Positions 1 through 4,640 of a stretch of 7,592 bases of DNA are shown here, one piece after another. How positions within the stretch are numbered: the stretch's first letter is position 1; each line of letters begins with the position of its first letter. Location: NCBI GenBank assembly GCA_026982255.1, contig JALSHL010000327.1, positions 1 through 7,592 of the forward strand, given 5' to 3'. Below the pieces are notes generated by a model. It did not search any database. It saw only the letters and a list, made by a program, of their open reading frames with translations, and was not told the origin of the DNA. Both the position numbers and the translations under genes were made by a program. This DNA comes from Paracoccaceae bacterium (GTDB taxonomy: Bacteria; Pseudomonadota; Alphaproteobacteria; Rhodobacterales; Rhodobacteraceae).

Positions 1-130
1 CTTCGGGTGCGTTCTTGGTGATGAAGCCTGCAAACATCGCGGCTGTTTTCTTGCGGTCTAGTTCGGCGTCATCGTATTGATCGAGCAGAAACAGCCGCAC
101 CATGGCAGGCGCTACATGCGGTAGGCCTCC
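1..130 (-). pseudogene. Phage portal protein fragment (lambda family), N-terminus missing, runs off the left edge
   Basis: Reading the minus strand from about position 130 to the edge gives an open frame containing GLPHVAPAM, MVRLFLLDQYDDAEL and RKKTAAMFAGFIT. From memory this matches the conserved core of lambda-family portal proteins (Phage_portal_2), where a RG-x-P-W-L-A-type segment is followed by L-D-x-Y-x-D-A-E-L and then an A-A-x-F-A-G-F helix. The portal forms the dodecameric ring through which DNA enters the head. This core normally sits a few hundred residues into the protein, yet here it begins abruptly, out of frame, inside the end of the RuvC-like frame, with no proper start codon or ribosome site; the ATG at 103 is internal. 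I infer that the N-terminal part was deleted. The gene continues outside the window, so its C-terminal state is unknown. The family call is from pattern memory, not a search. Confidence 0.72.
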
Positions 131-390
131 TCGAACCAGATGGTTGCAATCGGCCCCGCGAGTTGGTCCAGCTCGGTCAGCCAGTTCACGAACCTCAGGT
201 AACGCATGCCCCCGCCATCAAAGCGCCGCGGACGAAACGATGCGGTCCCGCTGGTGATCAAGCCGTCGTGCCCGCGCATGGCCCAGCCCGTGGTGGTGCC
301 AAGGTCGAGGGCAAGGATGGCTCCGAGGGTTTGGGTTGGTATGGCCAATGCAGGCCCGGGTTTGCAAAGGGTGGGATCAATATTGTTCAT
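112..390 (-). pseudogene. RuvC-like phage Holliday junction resolvase, C-terminally truncated
   Basis: The start is ATG at 390, preceded by AGGAG (398-402) with 7-nt spacing. The 92-residue product contains LALDLGTTTGWA at about residues 26-37, the first RNase H-fold strand of RuvC-like resolvases with catalytic Asp29, and IWFEE at residues 84-88, carrying the second acidic residue. Relatives I know of this phage type run to roughly 150-175 residues and need further acidic residues near the C-terminus (typically in a D-E-A-D-A-type helix). Here the frame ends at TAG (112-114) just after the second motif, and portal-coding sequence follows at once. The product therefore lacks part of the active site and is probably inactive. 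The full family would cut branched recombination or replication intermediates before packaging. Upstream lies the zinc-ribbon gene, 43 bp away. The truncation looks like a deletion breakpoint at about 119-135. Confidence 0.75.
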
Positions 391-433
391 CGGTGGTCTC
401 CTGTCGTTTGAACTGCTCTGGAATTGGAAATGC

Positions 434-766
434 TCAGACACGGGATTTCCTCCGCGTCGGGTTTCGTTTGAGAAATCGCTGGCGACGCTTTCGCCCGGCC
501 ATGGTGACGGCTCGGCCAGGGCGATGGTGGTCCGGGCAACGTCGGTTGAAATATCCGTTCGCCACCAGCCCCGTGGCCACCTCGAAAGGCACGCCACAAT
601 CGCAACAATGACTGCGCCAAACCAAAAGGGTCGTCGGCAAACCATCACGACGAATGTGCGGTTCCTGCGCCACCAGCTCATAGCGCTGTCCTTCCCGCAT
701 CAGGATGAACCCCACATCCGGGGGCTGCTGGAAATGAATTCTGCGGGTGAGTTTTCTGGTGGCCAT
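434..766 (-). CDS. Small basic zinc-ribbon protein of unknown function
   Basis: I chose ATG at 766 because AGGAG (776-780) precedes it with 9-nt spacing; the frame stays open further upstream, but that part does not look coding. The 110-residue protein has a plausible metal site made of C54-x-x-C57 (HCCDCG) and C77-x-x-H80 (RRCPDHH). A C-terminal tail of about 25 residues (from about 85) is very rich in Arg and Lys (for example GRKRRQRFLKR), which suggests nucleic-acid binding. Small proteins with this layout occur, in my memory, beside RuvC-like resolvase genes in alphaproteobacterial prophages, but I cannot name a characterised family. No membrane segment or signal peptide is visible. The 43-bp gap to the resolvase gene suggests co-transcription. 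Hairpins in the leader (809-882) may affect its expression. The gene is likely real; its function is unknown. Confidence 0.72.
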   Translation of the reverse strand: MATRKLTRRIHFQQPPDVGFILMREGQRYELVAQEPHIRRDGLPTTLLVWRSHCCDCGVPFEVATGLVANGYFNRRCPDHHRPGRAVTMAGRKRRQRFLKRNPTRRKSRV

Positions 767-1168
767 GGGCTGGGTCTCCTTGGTGGTTGAATGCAATGCG
801 CGGAAACTCTCCGGAACGGAGCCCGGAGGAGGAGACGCAAGGCGTAGCCGCCAGCGTCCTCCTCCCACTCCGTAGGAGTGGGTTTCACCCCCTAAACTAG
901 AAACGAGATGCAAGAGTTTGTTATTGCAGGTGAAAATGCAGTTTGGGGCGCTAAAACCGTGATCACCCGCCCAATCTGGTTGGGACGAAGCACGACGTGT
1001 TCGGGCGTAGCGCTGCAGGGGTAGTTTGGGTTGCGAAGCCAAACTGGTCCAAACTGGGTAGCGCGTAGCCTGTCGGGATTTTGTCGGGGTAGTTTCGGAA
1101 ATCCGCCCCATCTGGTTCAAACTGGTTGGTGCGCAAAACCGCGCAGGTGTCATGGCATGGAAAATCAT
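767..1168 (-). CDS. Doubtful in-frame ORF between the primase gene and the zinc-ribbon gene
   Basis: ATG at 1168 overlaps the primase stop as ATGA and has GGAGG (1176-1180) 7 nt upstream, so a ribosome could start here by coupling. The frame then stays open for 134 codons and runs directly into the zinc-ribbon frame, which would give a 244-residue product (434-1168). Against it, the peptide (starting MIFHAMTPARFC) has no recognisable domain. Third codon positions are not strongly GC-rich as in the neighbours. The DNA is occupied by a 68-bp repeat whose period is not a multiple of three, and by hairpins. I think the region is mainly non-coding. Either a short leader peptide or an N-terminal extension of the zinc-ribbon protein remains possible because of the good start signal. 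Confidence 0.2.
809..890. other. Cluster of inverted repeats in the leader of the zinc-ribbon gene
   Basis: Four hairpins can be read directly. CTCCG (809-813) and CGGAG (817-821) flank a 3-nt loop. GGAGGAGGAGACGC (825-838) pairs with GCGTCCTCCTCC (854-865) through a 2-nt bulge, with an inner GGCG/CGCC hairpin at 841-852. CCCACTCC (864-871) and GGAGTGGG (875-882) form a perfect 8-bp stem with a 3-nt loop. GGGT (880-883) can pair with ACCC (887-890) as a weak alternative to the previous stem. None is followed by a clear T-run in the direction of transcription, so a plain intrinsic terminator is not supported. Lying 43 to 124 bases upstream of the zinc-ribbon start, the cluster could act as a structured 5' leader or a mobile palindromic repeat. 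Confidence 0.6.
891..940. other. AT-rich patch beside the repeats, possible DNA unwinding element
   Basis: These 50 bases are about 62 percent A+T by hand count, clearly above the surrounding DNA, and contain no supported gene. The patch sits between the repeat array (971-1127) and the hairpin cluster (809-890). In iteron-type origins an AT-rich unwinding region often lies next to the initiator sites, so this would fit an origin; that role is inference. I looked for a promoter on the minus strand here and found no convincing -35/-10 pair. Confidence 0.3.
971..1127. repeat. Degenerate 68-bp-period direct repeats with CCAAWCTGGT boxes (iteron-like)
   Basis: On the plus strand the box CCAAWCTGGT recurs at 971 (CCAATCTGGT), 1039 (CCAAACTGGT) and 1107 (CCCATCTGGT), exactly 68 bp apart. 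Two of these have a second copy starting 10 bp later: 1049 (CCAAACTGGG) and 1117 (TCAAACTGGT). A second block, GGGGTAGTTTSGG, sits at the same place in units one and two (1018-1030 and 1086-1098), again 68 bp apart. Sequence between the blocks has diverged. The boxes have outer dyad symmetry (CCA-N3-TGG). The array starts within 40 bp of the end of the PrimPol-helicase gene, the usual place to look for initiator-binding iterons in phage and plasmid replicons. Operator sites for a regulator are the main alternative. Confidence 0.6.
1023..1045. other. Inverted repeat linking two blocks of the 68-bp array
   Basis: AGTTTGGGTT (1023-1032) and AAGCCAAACT (1036-1045) form a 10-position stem with one mismatch around the loop GCG. 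The dyad joins the second block of unit one to the box of unit two, so it shows that the two conserved blocks are partly complementary (AGTTTGG against CCAAACT). There is no T-run after it on either strand, so I do not call it a terminator. It could be a protein-binding dyad or a cruciform within an origin. Confidence 0.45.
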
Positions 1169-3456
1169 GGCCGATCCTCCTGCGCATAGACCCAGATTTC
1201 GGGGTTTTCGACCTCGAGCAGAGCCCCGGTGCGAGGGGATTTGAAATGCGTCGGGCGCACCGGAATACGGGCGGGTTGCACCTCGCCAGTGTCCGGATCG
1301 ACCTGTTCACCTTCCCCGGGGAACTCCATCCCCTCGACGCAGAGATAGCCAAAACGGGAGCGCGACGGCGCGAGGCCATAGGGCTTTGCGTCGCGCAGAA
1401 ATTTGATGAACCCTTTGGTGGAAAGCACATTCAGGCGCTCGCGGATCGTGTCCTTGCCGCCCAGACCGGCGGTGTTTTCAAACGCCTCGGCAAACTGGTT
1501 GATGGTGTAGAGATGCCCGTCACTGGCCGCATCCAGCAGGATGCCGAGGATCACATCCCCCTTGCGCACCCGCTCGGCGTCGTGCTTTGCCCCCACGTCC
1601 TTGCGCACGAGGCGCTCGTTCATCGGGTTCAGCTCGACCCACTGGCCCTTGACCTTGTCGATCAGCTTGGAGGGCAAGGCCGGTCCGTTGCGCAGCTCGA
1701 TTTCCAATTTGCGCTCGCTGGCCTCCTCGTCGGGGCGGTGCATGATGATGCCGGAGGTGTAGAAGCCGCGCAGGGAGCTGGCACCGGACAGGGCCAGAAA
1801 CGGATCCTCTTTCACCTGATGTTTGCCGAGTTTCTTGGTGTGATGAACGAGGATCACGCCGCAATCGGGGTTCACGGCTTCGCGCAGAACCTCGACGCGG
1901 TCCCTCAGGAAAAACATCATCGCGCCGTTGTCGTTCTCACCGCCGCCGTCCGGACCGCCATCGAAGACATTGCGGATCGGATCGATGCAGAGAATGTCGA
2001 CGGGGTCGTTCGGAAACGCCTCCCTGACGGCCACGGCAGCCAAGGCGCTGCCTTGCTCGTCCAGCAGCAGTTTCAGCTTGGGTGTGGCCACGAAGGTATC
2101 GCGGGCGGCGTTGATGACCTCGGGCGGCAGGGCGATTTGTTTCAACCGTTCGCGCAGGTAGTGATACTGGATTTCCGCCTGCAGATAGAACACCCGCAGA
2201 GGGCGTGGCGGGGTGAAGCCAAGGAAGGAAACCCCTGCCGCCATGTGAACCAGCCACGATATCAGGAAATCACTCTTGCCCACCTTGGGCGCGCCACCAA
2301 CAACCAACAGCCCGCCGGGGGTCAGAACCCGGGGCGCGATGATGTCCTCGGGCATCGGGGCGGTGTCATCCAGCAATTCGCCCAGCGTGAAGGCGGACAT
2401 TTCCGGCGGGGTTTTGGCACTGTTGGCGCGCAGCAGTGGCGGGCCGTTCTTTTCCACATGCTTGGCCCAGAGCCGGTCGGCCTCGGCCTTCAGGCGATCT
2501 TCGGGCCAGCTTGGGCGCAGCATCGCGGCGTTATAGCCACAGATGCCTTCCCAGCCCGCGTCCTTGGACATGCGCCCCTCGTGCACCATGCGGATGAAAT
2601 GCCCGATGGCGGCAGAGGCCCCCTCGAACCGGGTCCAATCGTCGGCACCGCCCTCGTGAACGGGGCTGGTTAGGACCGAACCGAGGGCAGGTTTGTCGGA
2701 CTTGTCTGGTGTGGGTTCCATGCCGACACCGGGAATGGCTGGCATGTCGGCAACCAGTTCGGCGAAATCATCGAGATCGACCTCAATGCCATTGTGCTCG
2801 CGGATCTGCACGAGGCGCTGGAACCCGCCCTTGTGATAGACGCTGCCCGCGACGCGGATCGGCTGGTGGGCCGAGCGGAAATGCGTGTCGCCCCCGACCT
2901 TGATGGCAATCTCGCCGCGCAGGGCGCAGAGCCGCGCCAGATCGTCGCCCTCGGCCGGTTCGGTCAGTTTCCACCAGACATGCAGCTTGGTTGCCCCGTC
3001 CGGTGTGCGCCCGCCACTCTCGATGATCAGGGTTGGCTGGCCCAGATGCCGGACCAGGTGTTCCAGTTTGACCGGAATATCTCCCGCATCCAGATCAACG
3101 ATGATCGCCTGCATTTGCTGCACATCGGCGGATTTGGCTTGCCCATTTTCGGCTACAGTGCCGGGGATCACATAGACCGCAGCACCCTCACGCGCCGCCC
3201 AATTGGCGAAGGTTGCGAGTTTTTCCGAGGCGGTATCGTCCGCATCGATCCAGATGTTGTGCGGCTTGCCATCCTTGCCCTGGCCCTTGTCAACAAAGCC
3301 GCGCACGGGGATCAGGCCCTCGCAATAGCCGAACACCACATCGAGGAACGTCGCGATCTGCGCTGCGTCGGGCTCCACCCCGAACGGATCATCGAGCGGG
3401 GCAGCATCGTTGAAGTCGTTCCACGGGTTGAAATGGATGATATTGTCGTCGCTCAT
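1165..3456 (-). CDS. Primase-polymerase / RepA-like helicase fusion (phage replication initiator)
   Basis: I start at ATG 3456, which overlaps the nuclease stop as ATGA and has GGGAG (3465-3469) 8 nt upstream; an in-frame start 15 codons earlier would lie inside the nuclease gene. The 763-residue protein has two enzymatic halves. Residues about 30-235 look like an archaeo-eukaryotic-type primase (RepB_primase/PrimPol): the D-x-D metal motif in IIVDLD (D121, D123), SGGR with KLHVWW (H159), and HFRSAHQPIRVAGSVYHKGG near 192-211. Residues about 375-610 are a RecA-like AAA_25/RepA helicase: Walker A GGAPKVGKS (387-395), Walker B VDILCIDP (486-493), VILVHHTKK (534-542) and SGASSLRG (557-564). A C-terminal helical region (632-690) resembles a winged helix, possibly for origin binding. 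It would unwind DNA and make primers. The N-terminus carries WNDFNDA, shared with the ssDNA-binding protein. Domain calls are from motifs, not a profile search. Confidence 0.88.
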   Translation of the reverse strand: MSDDNIIHFNPWNDFNDAAPLDDPFGVEPDAAQIATFLDVVFGYCEGLIPVRGFVDKGQGKDGKPHNIWIDADDTASEKLATFANWAAREGAAVYVIPGTVAENGQAKSADVQQMQAIIVDLDAGDIPVKLEHLVRHLGQPTLIIESGGRTPDGATKLHVWWKLTEPAEGDDLARLCALRGEIAIKVGGDTHFRSAHQPIRVAGSVYHKGGFQRLVQIREHNGIEVDLDDFAELVADMPAIPGVGMEPTPDKSDKPALGSVLTSPVHEGGADDWTRFEGASAAIGHFIRMVHEGRMSKDAGWEGICGYNAAMLRPSWPEDRLKAEADRLWAKHVEKNGPPLLRANSAKTPPEMSAFTLGELLDDTAPMPEDIIAPRVLTPGGLLVVGGAPKVGKSDFLISWLVHMAAGVSFLGFTPPRPLRVFYLQAEIQYHYLRERLKQIALPPEVINAARDTFVATPKLKLLLDEQGSALAAVAVREAFPNDPVDILCIDPIRNVFDGGPDGGGENDNGAMMFFLRDRVEVLREAVNPDCGVILVHHTKKLGKHQVKEDPFLALSGASSLRGFYTSGIIMHRPDEEASERKLEIELRNGPALPSKLIDKVKGQWVELNPMNERLVRKDVGAKHDAERVRKGDVILGILLDAASDGHLYTINQFAEAFENTAGLGGKDTIRERLNVLSTKGFIKFLRDAKPYGLAPSRSRFGYLCVEGMEFPGEGEQVDPDTGEVQPARIPVRPTHFKSPRTGALLEVENPEIWVYAQEDRP

Positions 3457-4232
3457 GCAGGCAGCTCCCAGCAGCGGTCGGCATAGGAACAGAACCGGCA
3501 TTCGAAGAAATCTCGGGATTGGGCGATACGGGGCAGCAATTCACCCGCGTCCGTCGCCTGCAGGATGCGCACGCCGCGGTCTGACATGCGCTGCGCCAGC
3601 GCTGCATCGAACGACACCAGTTCGTGGTAAAGCTCGGCCGTGTCCTTGTTGATGGCGGTGAACAGCGCCGGAGCAGCTGAAATCCCCGGTACCACCGGCT
3701 CCATATAGGCCTGATAGATGGCGATCTGCGCCGCATAGACCGGTTTGGAAATGGCAACACCGTCTTTGATGCAGGCGCGCCAGTTTTTGGCGTTCATGGT
3801 TTTGCATTCCCAAAGTGCAGGCATTCGCAAGCCGAGCGCGGCGGGGGCACCCATGATGATGCCGTCCACATGGCCGCGAATACGCCCGCCCGCGACAGAA
3901 AAGCCAAACTGACGGTGCGACCGCTGCGAACCGTCATCAGGTTTCTGGGTCACCAGATCGATGTCAGCGGCCCGCAGCCAGCGGATCGCCAGTTCCTCGA
4001 GGCTGTGACCGATCTCGAATATGCGCAAAACCTGGCCGCTGAAATCACCCCCATCATCCTTGGGGGCTTGGGCAAACTCGAATTGCAGCGCCCGCTCGCA
4101 GGGCACGCCGAGACGGGAGGCCCCGAGATAGGTGCGGGGGATTTCTGCATCCCGCTCGTCGATCAGTGCGGCATCGACCAGATCGTTGATACGCTCGCCC
4201 ATGGAGGGACGCGGGTTGAAGTCCAGTGTCAA
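3453..4232 (-). CDS. Cas4-like PD-(D/E)XK nuclease with predicted [4Fe-4S] cluster
   Basis: The product of 259 residues has the full Cas4/RecB-type set in order: Cys45 (VPCERAL), GHSLEE (H76, E79), HVDGI (D123), WECK (E142, K144 of the E-x-K motif), a Gln-Tyr helix (Q169) and a C-terminal ECRFCSYADRC supplying C245, C248 and C254. With Cys45 these would hold a 4Fe-4S cluster as in Cas4 and AddB. Such proteins degrade or resect DNA ends; in phages they accompany recombinases, so 5' or 3' resection for annealing is the likely job. No CRISPR array or other cas gene is present. The start is TTG at 4232, overlapping the upstream stop as TTGA and preceded by GGAG (4241-4244) with 8-nt spacing. The next in-frame ATG (residue 11) has no ribosome site. 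The stop overlaps the PrimPol start. Confidence 0.88.
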   Translation of the reverse strand: MTLDFNPRPSMGERINDLVDAALIDERDAEIPRTYLGASRLGVPCERALQFEFAQAPKDDGGDFSGQVLRIFEIGHSLEELAIRWLRAADIDLVTQKPDDGSQRSHRQFGFSVAGGRIRGHVDGIIMGAPAALGLRMPALWECKTMNAKNWRACIKDGVAISKPVYAAQIAIYQAYMEPVVPGISAAPALFTAINKDTAELYHELVSFDAALAQRMSDRGVRILQATDAGELLPRIAQSRDFFECRFCSYADRCWELPA

Positions 4233-4633
4233 AACGGAATCTCCGATGCTTGCGATTTTGCGATGTCGGCCATGGCCTCGCGAAACCCCTCGACGGCTTC
4301 CTCGATCAGGGCGCGGACCTGTGGTTCGGTGAGATCAGCCAGCTTTGACTGCCAGCCGATTTCCTCCATCAGCAGGGCGATGCGCTGCATGGTGGCGGTG
4401 ATGGAGGCGCGTTCTTCTTCGGTAAGATCAACCATGTCCGAACGCCCCCGTGCTCGTGCCGACCAGAAGGCCTGACAAGCCATCGAACAGAACCAGCAGG
4501 ACGGGAGCGGACGACTCGAGCGCACCGGTTCGCGCCAGCCAAAACCACGGGTGGGTTGCCGGCAGACCGCACAGAGCGTTCCACGCGGATGCCAGAGCCG
4601 TTGCCGGTCGGTTGTTGTCGGGAATAACGTCAT
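4229..4633 (-). CDS. Small zinc-finger protein with SSB-like C-terminal tip (DUF6511-like)
   Basis: The 134-residue protein has an N-terminal Cys cluster, C21-x-x-C24 (LCAVCRQP) followed by FGW, and C46-x-x-C49-x3-C53 (CWFCSMACQAFW), a likely zinc site. Next comes a helical region (about 67-127, starting MVDLTEEERASI) and the exact C-terminus SEIPF. I recall a prophage family catalogued as DUF6511 with this layout, but have not checked it. The last residues resemble the D-D-I-P-F tip by which bacterial SSB recruits repair and replication proteins. It sits between the helicase and nuclease genes and overlaps the nuclease start by 4 bp. It lies in the helicase's own frame, starting one codon after the helicase TGA, and the nearest GGAGG (4646-4650) is 12 nt away, so termination-reinitiation is probable. 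Function unknown; an adaptor role is inference. Confidence 0.72.
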   Translation of the reverse strand: MTLFPTTTDRQRLWHPRGTLCAVCRQPTRGFGWREPVRSSRPLPSCWFCSMACQAFWSARARGRSDMVDLTEEERASITATMQRIALLMEEIGWQSKLADLTEPQVRALIEEAVEGFREAMADIAKSQASEIPF

Positions 4634-4640
4634 TGGTCAT
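4428..4640 (-). CDS. Doubtful 70-codon ORF overlapping the zinc-finger gene
   Basis: ATG at 4640 overlaps the helicase stop as ATGA and has GGAGG (4646-4650) only 5 nt upstream, so by start signals it beats the zinc-finger gene that begins 7 bp later in another frame. The encoded 70 residues (starting MTNDVIPDNNRPA) contain a modest hydrophobic stretch but no domain I recognise. The overlapping zinc-finger frame has clear cysteine motifs. I therefore treat this as a probable decoy or a short translated upstream ORF that may help coupling. Confidence 0.15.
   Translation of the reverse strand: MTNDVIPDNNRPATALASAWNALCGLPATHPWFWLARTGALESSAPVLLVLFDGLSGLLVGTSTGAFGHG

Noticed and set aside
391..681. 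Longer resolvase starting at 681
   Set aside because: The upstream part overlaps the zinc-ribbon gene in another frame and has no domain; ATG 390 has a well-placed AGGAG.
864..882. Intrinsic terminator at the perfect 8-bp stem
   Set aside because: No T-run follows the stem on either strand.
891..960. Minus-strand promoter for the zinc-ribbon and resolvase genes
   Set aside because: The patch is AT-rich, but no pair of boxes with about 17-bp spacing resembles TTGACA and TATAAT well enough.
971..1127. CRISPR array
   Set aside because: Only short boxes are conserved, some boxes are 10 bp apart, and the between-box sequence contains a second shared block rather than unique spacers.
963..1430. 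Minus-strand ORF of 155 codons
   Set aside because: Most of it overlaps the PrimPol C-terminus in another frame; the rest runs through the repeat region, with no start signal and no domain.
1126..2673. Long plus-strand ORF of 515 codons
   Set aside because: It lies antisense to the PrimPol-helicase, whose motifs are unmistakable. Long open antisense frames are expected in GC-rich genes, and its translation shows no domain.
2794..3486. Plus-strand ORF of 230 codons
   Set aside because: Antisense to the primase half of the fusion, with no motif or convincing ribosome site.
3453..4232. CRISPR adaptation Cas4
   Set aside because: No cas1, cas2 or array is present; all neighbours are phage replication genes.
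3870..4475. Plus-strand ORF of 201 codons
   Set aside because: Antisense across the nuclease and zinc-finger genes, both of which have clear motifs.
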